Below, one piece after another: positions 51,346 through 59,400 of a DNA stretch of 64,000 nt. This DNA is from Torymus aiolomorphi. Its lineage: Eukaryota > Arthropoda > Insecta > Hymenoptera > Torymidae. The notes under the pieces were generated by a model, which ran no database searches, had not been told where the DNA came from, and saw nothing but the letters and a program-made list of their open reading frames with translations. The stretch's first letter is position 1. Each line of letters begins with the position of its first letter. The stretch covers positions 95,303,300-95,367,299 of the forward strand of contig CM070876.1 of the NCBI GenBank assembly GCA_036365515.1. The letters are read 5' to 3'. The translations under genes and the position numbers were made by a program.

Positions 51346-51584
51346 CTATAACCATTAAAAACTATTATGCAACCATTTAAAACTTTTTATAACCCTTTTG
51401 CTCGGGCAAAGAATACGTGTTTGTGGAAATTTTTTCTGAATATTTTTTCCACTGCGACTGTTTTGAATCGTTTTGTATGAGTCGCTGTTGCTCGGGAGCA
51501 ACGGTCGAGCTGCTGGTTTGACCCATTATGAGGGAATGAAAGTCTCTAACGACTGCAACACGTTTATATAAGACCTCGATTGCT

Positions 51585-51603
51585 TGCGAGCGCCATCTAC
51601 TGG
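51585..51603 (-). promoter_or_regulatory. CTCF-like site
   Basis: The minus strand reads CCAGTAGATGGCGCTCGC, matching the CTCF core pattern CCASNAGRKGGC. A TATATAAAC box lies about 20 bp downstream on the same strand. It sits just outside the first Polinton gene. Single-site motif evidence only. Confidence 0.35.
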
Positions 51604-51692
51604 TCAAAATTTTAAGGGGAATAGGAGCCCCACCTCGCTCCTATCCTGTGAGGTTCTACCTGTCTGTCAACCCCTCCATATCCCTTAAAATT

Positions 51693-52208
51693 TTATTCAT
51701 CAATATCTTCCCATTCCATGATGTCTTCCCACTCCATGTTTGAATCGTTGACGTAAAATTGCTTCATGCGCTTCACGTTGTATCGAGCACATGTAGTTTT
51801 GTACGCTCCATTATGGTTGGTACATATAGTCACCGATCTTGGATAATCGAACGCCGGATAGCCCATTTCAGTAATATCCGTAACTTTAAAGTTGAAACGC
51901 TCTAACCATAACTTTTTTATCTCACCAATGACGAAAATTCTGTTAGCATCTTTGAATGCATCTTGAAGAATTTTTCCGATTTCAGTATAATCGTAATCAC
52001 CACCATCCCATGACAAGCCATGGTAGCAAAGTTCTAACCACAAATTTTCACTTTTATATTTTTCTGTTAGTCTTCGCCAAGGAAATGGTGGCTTGAAGAG
52101 GTGCACTACTGGCTCATCGCCGTCGTTGAGAGACACAAAAGCCAACTCTTTCAGAACGAAATCATTGCCAGGCTTTTTAAAGCCCTGCATATCCACTGCG
52201 TAATCCAT
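51693..52208 (-). CDS. Polinton-associated protein of unknown function, left paralog
   Basis: 171 residues from ATG 52208. The N-terminus DYAVDMQGFK is followed by FVLKELAFV, the Trp/Pro-rich LFKPPFPW, a central segment with WLELCYHGLSW, an FVIGEIKKLWLERF strand-helix pair, and a C-terminal part with CTNHNG...CARYNVKRMKQF. The tail is acidic with a tandem MEWEDI. A second member of the family starts at 63679 with clear similarity along the whole overlap. The early Asp-x-Gln-Gly and late His/Cys pattern suggests a nuclease-like (RNase H or DEDD-like) fold, but this is a guess. A TATA box lies at 52269-52275 upstream. It faces out of the element. Confidence 0.75.
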   Translation of the reverse strand: MDYAVDMQGFKKPGNDFVLKELAFVSLNDGDEPVVHLFKPPFPWRRLTEKYKSENLWLELCYHGLSWDGGDYDYTEIGKILQDAFKDANRIFVIGEIKKLWLERFNFKVTDITEMGYPAFDYPRSVTICTNHNGAYKTTCARYNVKRMKQFYVNDSNMEWEDIMEWEDIDE

Positions 52209-52268
52209 GGCAAAATTTCACTTTGAAATTCAAATGACGAATGAGGAGAAGCCGGAGACTCGCTCACC

Positions 52269-52275
52269 TTATATA
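52269..52275 (-). promoter_or_regulatory. TATA box for the left paralog
   Basis: TATATAAG on the minus strand about 60 bp upstream of ATG 52208. It overlaps the last codons of the capsid gene. The same octamer precedes other genes of the element. Confidence 0.55.
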
Positions 52276-52279
52276 CTCC

Positions 52280-53512
52280 TTAAAGTTTCTGCACGTCGCC
52301 GCTTACGGGATTATATTGAACTATGCGATCATGCAAGATCAAGCAGTAGGCTGAAGTTCCAGCAGGAAAATTTTCCTTTGCTTCAAATTCCAGACGAATG
52401 TCTACAGGGGCGCTCTTTAAGGATTCGTTTTGTTTTGAGCAGTCTATTACTATCAGCGGCATGTAAGTGAGATATTGCGACTTTTTCAACATAGGTTCTG
52501 GATCTTTGCTATAGTAAGAATTTTGAAAATTAGCCTACATATCGTAGAGCATGGCAAATTGATTACGATTCACATCGAGGTTAAGATTACCATACGGATA
52601 TGACTGAGAATTGAGAAAGAGTTTTACATTTGTAAGATTGCAGTGATCAAACTGGCTAGCATTTGCAGCTCTTCGATCTTTTCGATTAGTTTGAAAACCT
52701 AAAATGACAAAGCGTGGTTTTTCAAGTTGATTTGATGTTTTTACAGTCCATACTTGTCTCAACGTAATCGGAAGTAGTGGATACTCGTACAATTCCCACG
52801 TGCGAAAACTCATGGCAATGGGGCGATCTTTCCCTATGAAATCGAGTAAGCGAATTTTGTTAGAGTTCGATGCAAGTACGTATGGCATTAGCCATTCGAT
52901 TCTAGTTATTTCAACATTAAAGTCCTCGTAACCCTCTGCATTGTCTACTCTTATAGGTGTTTGTTTAACGGCGTTTAAGTCGTTTCTTGATCTCATGAGA
53001 ACGAGTTTATGCTTTGCGTTTACTACAATTTTGCGATAGTCCTCTGCGAAGCCAAAAATTAGACTCAATGGAATCGATACATTGAAGTAACCAGCATCAT
53101 CGATTATCTTTTGTGTTTCTTCTACATCGATCCAGCCCGCATTTTCAATGATAAAACTCTGAGTGGGATTGAGTGAGATCCAACCTTTCATGAGTGTGGT
53201 TAAGCCAACATTTTTGCACTTGTCTATCTCAATGGCGTTCAACTCATATCTGATTTCTTCAAACAAATGACAAATGGTATTTTTCACAAGTTTTGTATTT
53301 TCAACGGGAGTATTATTAGTTTTAACCAATCGCCCACAGATATGTAATGCACTGCGGGAAGGTAAGAGACATAAATCTTGATGTTGCATAGATATACGTA
53401 TTTCATCGCTGTTGTTGAATGTTGCTGTGTACGGTTGGTGAGCGTGAACCTCGTAGTGCGCTACGGATTCATCGAAAGTTACAGGTGTTTGTATGCTTAG
53501 AATTTCTTCCAT
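52280..53512 (-). pseudogene. major capsid protein (double jelly-roll type) with in-frame stop
   Basis: The frame from ATG 53512 reads 325 residues to a TAG at 52535-52537. It then stays open in the same frame for another 84 residues to TAA at 52280. The length of about 410 residues, the position between the penton-like gene and the end gene, and the beta-rich composition fit the hexon-like capsid protein of Polintons and adintoviruses. Segments such as CGRLVKTNN, FEEIRYELN and WEL-type strands are typical of the group. The stop falls about four fifths along, inside an otherwise conserved-looking stretch, so it is more likely a nonsense mutation than a true terminus. Fold assignment is inferred, not shown. 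Confidence 0.75.
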
Positions 53513-53542
53513 TTCGTTGAAAGCAGCAAAAGATGATGCAAG

Positions 53543-53689
53543 TTATTTTCCACCAAGTACTACTTTTAATCCTAGACTTTTTAGTTTTTGTATGCTCTGA
53601 CATGTTAGCGTCTTCACAGTTCGTTGATGACTGATACGTAGCGGGCATGTTTCTCTGCTTATATAGTTTTTGTTGTAAACGATTCCCAT
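53543..53689 (-). CDS. small basic Polinton protein (48 residues)
   Basis: ATG 53689-53687 overlaps the TAA of the penton-like gene by one base (TAATG). The product is Lys/Arg-rich, begins MGIVYNKNY, contains a CPLRIS segment and ends LGLKVVLGGK. Size, basic charge and location between penton and capsid genes suggest a DNA-condensing or capsid cement peptide, by analogy with the small basic core peptides of adenoviruses and relatives. The one-base overlap suggests termination-reinitiation translation. A TATA octamer (53659-53665) inside this frame probably serves the downstream capsid gene. Confidence 0.5.
   Translation of the reverse strand: MGIVYNKNYISRETCPLRISHQRTVKTLTCQSIQKLKSLGLKVVLGGK
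53659..53665 (-). promoter_or_regulatory. TATA box for the capsid gene
   Basis: TATATAAG on the minus strand about 150 bp upstream of ATG 53512. Confidence 0.5.
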
Positions 53690-54375
53690 TATGATTGTCG
53701 AATATGCAATCTTATAGTTATAACTTCTCCGCGGAAATTTACTAAATCTCCGTCTTGATCAATGATGCGTACTTGTAAATGATCTATACGCTTTACGGCA
53801 ATCGGAAGGTAAATGACGTGTGAGGGAACTTCGATAATTTTATACCCCGGAGGTACTGCAGGAAAAAACTCGTGTATCGTGTGTACTTTTTTGTCGTTTA
53901 TATATGCTCCCGAAGTGATATTACACTCTACTCTCAAAGCGTTGATTTTGAGAATTGTAACAGGTAAGTCAGAATTATGAACAACGTTCGGTTCGAGAAT
54001 ACGTCTGGTGAAGCCCAGTAGACGATCGAGTGAATTTTCAGGTCGAAAATCTATAGGCTGACTGCACTTGATTGTACAGCGAAGAGTATTATTATTTGGC
54101 TTTAAATTGAAAGTAATGTCGTTATGCGCTAATTTTTTACGAAGAAATTTGTCAATATCCTCAATTTCGTAACTTCCCACCGGAAGAAGGATAACGTTTT
54201 CACCTACGTAAAACTTATTATTGTTACTATCTATATTGGGGATTGAGTTAAATGTTAAAAGTTCAACAAGCCCTAAAACGTAATTTTTGTTTGGCGATAA
54301 CTCGATTGGTGGAAAATACTGTGCTTCTAGTGTAGAAGATGTACCTGAAAGTGTCAGAGTTAATGAACCTTCCAT
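53689..54375 (-). CDS. penton-like minor capsid protein (single jelly roll)
   Basis: 228 residues from ATG 54375, intact. The start MEGSLTLTLSG is followed by a Pro-rich strand (FPPIELSPNKNYVLGLVEL), a central GSYEIEDIDKFLRKKL helix and many alternating beta strands up to VITIRLHIRQS. This arrangement is known for the vertex (penton base) protein of Polintons and adintoviruses. It would sit at capsid vertices. A TATA box is found 44 bp upstream (54419-54426), and the stop overlaps the next small gene. Confidence 0.75.
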   Translation of the reverse strand: MEGSLTLTLSGTSSTLEAQYFPPIELSPNKNYVLGLVELLTFNSIPNIDSNNNKFYVGENVILLPVGSYEIEDIDKFLRKKLAHNDITFNLKPNNNTLRCTIKCSQPIDFRPENSLDRLLGFTRRILEPNVVHNSDLPVTILKINALRVECNITSGAYINDKKVHTIHEFFPAVPPGYKIIEVPSHVIYLPIAVKRIDHLQVRIIDQDGDLVNFRGEVITIRLHIRQS

Positions 54376-54418
54376 GACAGCTTAAATCAGAATGATACAA
54401 TGTTTCCCCTACCTCTCC

Positions 54419-54426
54419 TTATATAG
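54419..54426 (-). promoter_or_regulatory. TATA box for the penton-like gene
   Basis: CTATATAAGG on the minus strand, 44 bp upstream of ATG 54375. Confidence 0.6.
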
Positions 54427-54441
54427 CCCCACACAAGAATT

Positions 54442-54765
54442 TTAGACAGAGGTGACCAAATCTTGATATCTTTCATGATTATATTTAACTTCGTCTACTC
54501 CGAGGTATAATATTAAATCTAAAGGCGGTCGGAGATCGCCAAAACTATCGAAATATACAACATTTTTGCCTCTTTTTCTATATGCAACCCAGTGTGTTCC
54601 AGGGCCGCTAGCATCATCTAGATTAACTATAGCGGATTCACTATAGTGCGGTCCAGAAGTTGGCATTGCATTCCTCATAAATACTCCCCGAAAATTAGAT
54701 ATTTTTAAAAGTTTTGCGTATTTTAATATGTCAACATCGGTAAGCGCACGCTGCGGTAATTTCAT
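54442..54765 (-). pseudogene. adenain-like cysteine protease, 3' end damaged
   Basis: 107 residues from ATG 54765 (MKLPQRALTDVDILKYAK). The central GTHWVAYRKRG carries the catalytic His, and VVYFDSFGDLRPP carries the conserved Asp-containing strand of adenovirus-type (C5/C48-like) proteases. The nucleophilic Cys should come about 25 residues later, just before a Gly-His-Leu-Cys segment. Here the frame ends at a TAA, and that downstream segment is readable only in another frame. A small deletion or frameshift has therefore removed the active-site Cys. In related elements the enzyme matures the capsid. Confidence 0.75.
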
Positions 54766-55594
54766 GAACTTTTTTTTTTTTTTTTAAATGGAGACCTAAC
54801 CCTACTTTGTGTGGTTTAAGATATAAGCCATTGCCCAACGATACACTTTCCATAGCTTTATTATGCCTTTTATTTTCTTCCAACTGCTCCTTAGCGGCTT
54901 TTGCGTCGTTTACGGCTTTTACTATTCCAGCAGCACCACCAGCTAGAGCGCCAGTTGCACTCAAACCGGCAAATAGAGGTATGAGAAATGGCAATATGCC
55001 ACCTGTTTTTACGGGCACTGGCAAAATACGTGGAATTTTAATATTCTTTTTACCTCCAGCTTCTTTAACAGCACTCCGTGCTTTTTTCAAAGCTGATCGT
55101 ATGACTGTTAGAGCGCAGTTATTTGGCGTTGATTTAAAGACACCAGCTTTGATAATTTTTTTCAAGGAAACTTGACTTCTCTTCTTTAAACCCATTCCTA
55201 ATTTTTTAGCCTTACTTGACTTTCTCTTCTTCTTACTCTTATTTTTTAAACCCATGCCAAATCTAGATTTTAATTTCATAGTATTAGTTATAGCGTATGC
55301 AGCCGCTTTTTCACCAAAATTAGCGTCTTTTGATTTAACGCGATTCCAAGCCCTTTCAGCTAAAATTTTATCTGCTTCGTTCCTCGCCTGGACGTTTTCG
55401 CGATTTTTAGAATAAGCTATATCATGCTCCTTGCAAGCAGTGTCTAGGGGATTAATTCCAAGATCTCCTCGAGCTAAACGTTTTGCTAACTTAGTGCCTG
55501 GACCGCAGTACTGATAACCAGGTATATGAAGTTCAAATGGCAGTTTATTGAGAATTTTATTAACAAATCCGCGACCGCGTTTGTGAATGATCAT
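54731..55594 (-). CDS. phospholipase A2-domain capsid-associated protein
   Basis: Read from ATG 55594 (IIHKRGRGF); the open frame extends 8 codons further up without ATG. Residues 20-60 hold the calcium loop YQYCGPGT and the catalytic DTACKEHDIAY, the His-Asp pair of the PLA2 found in parvovirus VP1 and in adintoviruses. A long Lys/Arg-rich stretch with nuclear-localisation character follows, then a Gly/Ala-rich hydrophobic segment (ILPFLIPLFAG) and a tail GLYLKPHKVGLGL. The enzyme would breach membranes during entry. The end lies in a 16-base homopolymer (54769-54784), so the last dozen residues, which overlap the protease start in another frame, may reflect slippage. Confidence 0.8.
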   Translation of the reverse strand: MIIHKRGRGFVNKILNKLPFELHIPGYQYCGPGTKLAKRLARGDLGINPLDTACKEHDIAYSKNRENVQARNEADKILAERAWNRVKSKDANFGEKAAAYAITNTMKLKSRFGMGLKNKSKKKRKSSKAKKLGMGLKKRSQVSLKKIIKAGVFKSTPNNCALTVIRSALKKARSAVKEAGGKKNIKIPRILPVPVKTGGILPFLIPLFAGLSATGALAGGAAGIVKAVNDAKAAKEQLEENKRHNKAMESVSLGNGLYLKPHKVGLGLHLKKKKKVHEITAACAYRC

Positions 55595-55632
55595 CACTCT
55601 TCGAAAGTCAATGGTCAACTGATGGCAAGAGC

Positions 55633-55653
55633 TATATAAGACCGCTATTTATA
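55633..55653. promoter_or_regulatory. divergent TATA boxes between PLA2 and ATPase genes
   Basis: TATATAAG on the plus strand (55633-55640) points to the ATPase start at 55698. TATAAATA on the minus strand (55653-55646) points to the PLA2 start at 55594. Confidence 0.6.
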
Positions 55654-55697
55654 CTCATAGCAATCAGTCGTAATTTGATTGTCATAGAGTAAAGATC

Positions 55698-56401
55698 ATG
55701 AACTTCAAAGAGCAGTCGGTCAAGCTACCAATAGAAAATTTTGATGTACTTGTAGAGCATGATAAAAGAGCAAAACGACATGGTGATCTACTTCCTGATA
55801 GTATACGAGCCGTCTTCTGCGGCCCTCAAACTGCGGAAAAACCAATAGTTTACTTGCTCTCATAACGCATCCTAATGGCATTAGATTTGAAAACGTATAC
55901 GTCTACTCAAAGTCTCTCAATCAGCCGAAATATAAATTTTTAAATGAAATCTTAGAACCTATAGATGGTGTACAATATTTTCCATTCAGCGAGCACGATG
56001 CAGTTGTCGATCCTGACCACGCGCTTCCGAACTCTATCATGATATTTGACGATATTGCTTGCGAAAAACAAGATAATGTTAGAGCCTTCTTTTGCATGGG
56101 CAGACATAAAAAGGTTGATTGTTTTTATCTATGTCAAACTTATGCTCATGTCCCCAAACATCTTGTCAGAGATAATGTAAACTTACTTGCTATTTTTCGA
56201 CAAGATGAAGTAAATCTAAAGCATATCTATGACGATCATGTAAATACCGATATGACTTATATACATTTTAAAGAATTGTGCTCCAAGTGTTGGAGAGATG
56301 ATAAGCACGGTTTTCTAGTCATCGATAAAGATCGAGGAATAAATGACGGCAGATTTCGTAAGGGCTTTGATAATTTTGCTATAAATATAGCATGCCTATA
56401 G
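55698..56401 (+). pseudogene. FtsK/HerA-type packaging ATPase with frameshift in Walker A
   Basis: The frame from ATG 55698 (NFKEQSVKLP) reads 42 residues up to FCGP. The P-loop (a Gly-Pro-x-x-x-Gly-Lys-Thr type motif) is then split by a one-base deletion near 55825-55829. The rest is open in the next frame to 56401. It contains the Walker B strand SIMIFDDIAC (about 56034-56063) and a sensor-like segment YLCQTYAHVPKHL. Total length of about 235 residues matches Polinton A32-like ATPases, which pump DNA into capsids. Without the frameshift the gene looks complete, so the lesion may be recent. Confidence 0.8.
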
Positions 56402-56442
56402 GTACCAATCAGCAGTTTCAGACTGAACGTTGAAACAACAAC

Positions 56443-57335
56443 ATGGCTGACTTTCAAAAAGAAAAAACGTGCTTCATCAACTTGTTAAGGCACGAGATGC
56501 GATTAAACGCAAATATAGAATATTAAAATTTGGAAAAGACAAGACAGAAAAGATTTTAAGTGAAACTTTCAAACCAATAGTAGATCCGCTTCAAAAACTT
56601 GTAGCTCAGAAAAATATTGAACAAAGTAGTGTTAAACATAATACAGTCGAACAAAGTTTCGAGAATGACAAAACGAATGAAAGTTCTGACAGTGAGTTCA
56701 ATGATACTCTACAGAACGTCCATGATACATCTTTCGAAACAGCAGGTAGCGATAACGATGCTGATGACTCTGATTTGTACGTCAAGGCCCTCAAGCTTAA
56801 TCAGCCTCAGTATCTTGACAAAATTTATGGAGTAAGAAATGAAAATGGTGAATTTTTTATTGGTAATTTACCGATTAGTTTTCATAATAATAAAATTAAA
56901 ATTAACAGAGTAACATATCCGAAAACTACAGGATTACTCGAGTTACTCATAGCGAAACAACCAAATAAAAATAATATAAGTTCAGATGATTTAAAAAATT
57001 ATCGCAAAATTTTAAAACTATTGTCTGCTCATAAAACGCGATATGACAAGAACGAAAAGATTCGTTTTCATAATAGTAATAAATTTAATAATTTTATTGC
57101 TCCAATGTTCAAAATTACCTCGAAAACCGGAGAATCGATTAAAGGTGGTTCATTACCTCGTTATAAAATTGCGAAAAAACATACTGCTTTAGACTATGTG
57201 TACTGGGACGATCCAAACGAGCTCGTTGACCGGCTTCACTTACTAGTAGCTGAAAGGTCTGCCGGAAATCCAAGTCATGTAAACGAGATACACTCTATAA
57301 TCGAAGAACTTCGCGAAGCAGGCTATATATATTAA
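56443..57335 (+). pseudogene. DUF8207-like Polinton protein, frameshift near start
   Basis: The main frame (from about 56466) reads 288 residues. It has a coiled N-terminal region (LVKARDAIKRKYRILKF), an acidic linker (SDNDADDSDLY), and a conserved C-terminal domain with GNLPISFHNNKIKI, YPKTTGLLELL, YDKNEKIRF and YVYWDDPNELVDRLHLL, ending EELREAGYIY. A good ATG at 56443 (MADFQKEK) is in another frame, offset by a one-base change in an A-run near 56462. I believe the domain is the one catalogued as DUF8207 in insect Polintons; its function is unknown. It lies between the ATPase and the fibre-like gene. Confidence 0.7.
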
Positions 57336-57365
57336 GTGCACATGAATAAACGAATCATTCTCAAA

Positions 57366-57719
57366 ATGAGCGTCGACGTGTTTGGACGTAATCTTGGAAA
57401 AACCGAAGGCAGTCGAGGGCCACCTGGCGTTGGCTTTAAAGTCACGTCTGACGGTCACTACGACATGGAAAATAAAAAATTATGCAATATTGCCGAACCT
57501 CAACAGCCGAGCGATGCTGTAAACTTAGAGTCTCTACGAAATATTATTCAAATAGAAATTCGAGGAATTATTGATATAACTACAAGACTTAGAACTCGGC
57601 TAGATGATTTGAATATAATAGTTGATAATCATACAAATGAACTTGATGCTCAGAAATCTCAAATAAAAGCTGACATTTTGACTATAAAAGAGAGTTTGGC
57701 ACAGGTATTCAATCAGTAA
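57366..57719 (+). CDS. fibre-like protein with collagen-type turn and coiled coil
   Basis: 117 residues from ATG 57366 (SVDVFGRNLGK). It begins 30 bp after the previous stop. GSRGPPGVGFK is a short collagen-like segment, followed by a GHYDMENKKLCNIAEPQQPSD strand region resembling phage tail-fibre connectors. From about residue 60 a heptad-rich helix (LRNIIQIEIRGIIDITTRLRTRL...) suggests trimerisation. It is probably a vertex fibre or attachment protein. The frame is intact and ends 10 bp before the integrase start. Confidence 0.6.
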   Translation: MSVDVFGRNLGKTEGSRGPPGVGFKVTSDGHYDMENKKLCNIAEPQQPSDAVNLESLRNIIQIEIRGIIDITTRLRTRLDDLNIIVDNHTNELDAQKSQIKADILTIKESLAQVFNQ

Positions 57720-57729
57720 TTCCACAAAC

Positions 57730-58643
57730 ATGGAACACGAAAGACTAGTTGAAGAACTACACAAACCTGCAAGACGTAACTATACACGTCGAAGCTTTGA
57801 CATGCGTGGTTTGGACGAAACTTGGCAAGCAGATCTCGTCGAAATGATTCCATATGCTCGCGATAATAAGGGCTATAGATACTTGCTCACTATAATCGAC
57901 ATTTTCTCCAAATATGCATGGGCTATTCCTGTAAAGAGAAAAACAGGCAAAGATGTCTCAGAAGCTATGAAATCTGTGCTTGTTAAAGGCAGAGTACCGA
58001 AGAATCTCCACACCGACAGAGGCAAAGAATTTTATAACACAGATTTTCAAAAACTTATGAGCACACATAAAATAAAGTTATACTCAACCTTTAGTAATCT
58101 AAAAGCAGCGATATGTGAACGTTTTAATCGCACGCTAAAAAGTGCAATGTGGAAAAATTCAGTTTGCGCGGAAACTATAAGTGGTTAGTTATTTTACCTG
58201 ATTTACTTGCTGCATACAATAATCGTAAACATCGTACTATTGGTGCGAAACCAAAAGATGTAACAGCCAATAATGAAGCAGATATACTGAGGAAATTTGC
58301 CCCTAAAATAACTAAGAAAATTAAACCAAAATTTAAAATTGGTGACAAAGTCCGAGTGAGCAAGGCTAAAGCAGTATTTGACAAAGGATATACTCCAAAT
58401 TGGTCTACAGAAATATTTACAATTGTACGTGTAGCAGCTACAAATCCTCCAACTTACCATCTGAAGGACTATCAAGATCAGCCCGTCTCAGGAGGTTTCT
58501 ACGAGCAAGAACTACTCAAAGCCAAGTATCCAGATATTTATCTTGTAGAAAAAGTAATTAAGAAAAAAGGAAGTAAAATTTTTGTAAAACGGCTTGGCTT
58601 TGATAATTCACATTATAGTTGGATTGAGAAAAAAGATATGTAA
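57730..58643 (+). pseudogene. retroviral-type integrase with one frameshift
   Basis: The start MEHERLVEELHKPARRNYTRR is short, without a full HHCC finger. The catalytic core has TWQADLVEM (first Asp), LHTDRGKEF (second Asp) and an Asn-x-Lys-Ala-Ala-Ile-Cys-Glu helix carrying the Glu. A one-base loss in an A-run near 58153-58160 ends the frame at 58188. The sequence continues in the next frame from 58149 with LLAAYNNRKHRTIG and an SH3-like domain (FKIGDKVRVSK) to 58643. It would insert element DNA into the host genome. An AATAAA follows at 58659. Confidence 0.85.
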
Positions 58644-58888
58644 ACATATGGAATGTTGAATAAAAACAATTTTTAAAGTTAAACAAAGAGTTTTGTTTAT
58701 TATTAGATTAAAAAAATTATATACATTGATGCTTATCTATATATTTTCGCAATACTTAACTATATATATTTCTGCAATACTTAATGATTTTACATTAACT
58801 ATATATTCGTATCACTTAAACATTTTACAATAACAATATATATTTATTTTCGCAGTACTTAAAAATTTACATTAATATTTTCACAAAA
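58644..58888. terminator. convergent 3' region with poly(A) signals on both strands
   Basis: AATAAA at 58659-58664 serves plus-strand transcripts. AATAATAAAC on the minus strand (about 58700) could serve the replication block. The rest is AT-rich. Confidence 0.5.
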
Positions 58889-59188
58889 TCACTTGCCGCT
58901 AAATTCAACACTAGAACCATCATTGTATACTATAAAAAGTTCATATTTGTTGGCAGCGTCTTGGAGATTGACGAAGAATTTCTCGTCTTGTTGAATGGCT
59001 TCTGATACTCTCTTTGGTATGAAAACATCAAACTCGCTCTCCAGTTCAGCCACGACCTTATCTCCATACTTAGTCGTCACAGCCTTTAGACTAGTCACCA
59101 TGTAGCGCTGGCCCTTGGTCAGATCGACCAATCTTTTTGTTGGCAGGAATCCTCCACGGACAACTGCATTTAGTTTTGTAAAATCCAT
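58889..59188 (-). CDS. small Polinton protein, possible OB-fold ssDNA-binding protein
   Basis: 99 residues from ATG 59188, intact. MDFTKLNAVVRGGF leads into a compact beta-rich domain (KGQRYMVTSLKAVTTKYGDKVVAELES, FDVFIPKRV, YELFIVYND). The pattern suggests an OB-fold, and the place next to the DNA polymerase would fit single-strand DNA binding; both are inferences. A 3' splice site (TTCTGTTACAG) ends exactly one base before the ATG, and a 5' splice site (GAG|GTTAGT) lies just after the polymerase stop codon at 59254. The gene may therefore be expressed from a spliced transcript. Confidence 0.65.
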   Translation of the reverse strand: MDFTKLNAVVRGGFLPTKRLVDLTKGQRYMVTSLKAVTTKYGDKVVAELESEFDVFIPKRVSEAIQQDEKFFVNLQDAANKYELFIVYNDGSSVEFSGK

Positions 59189-59267
59189 CTGTAACAGAAA
59201 AATGATTAGTTTTTCTAAAATATGAGAAAAAAATTACTTTAAAAAAATACTAACCTCAGATTTCTCT

Positions 59268-59400
59268 TCGTTTCTTACTACTACTTCCAGTAAATGACTC
59301 ACAAGGTCTTTTTAAGACGAGGAGCGGCTGCGAGACAGCGAGAAGCGGCTCCGAGACAGCAGGAAGCGGCTGTGAGACAGCGAGAAGCGGCTGCGAGTCT
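59268..59400 (-). repeat. minisatellite encoding QPLLAVS repeats
   Basis: GAGAAGCGGCTGCGAGACA-type units of 18-21 bp repeat four to five times (plus-strand view). On the minus strand they encode repeats of SQPLLAV type at the end of the polymerase reading frame. Confidence 0.85.
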
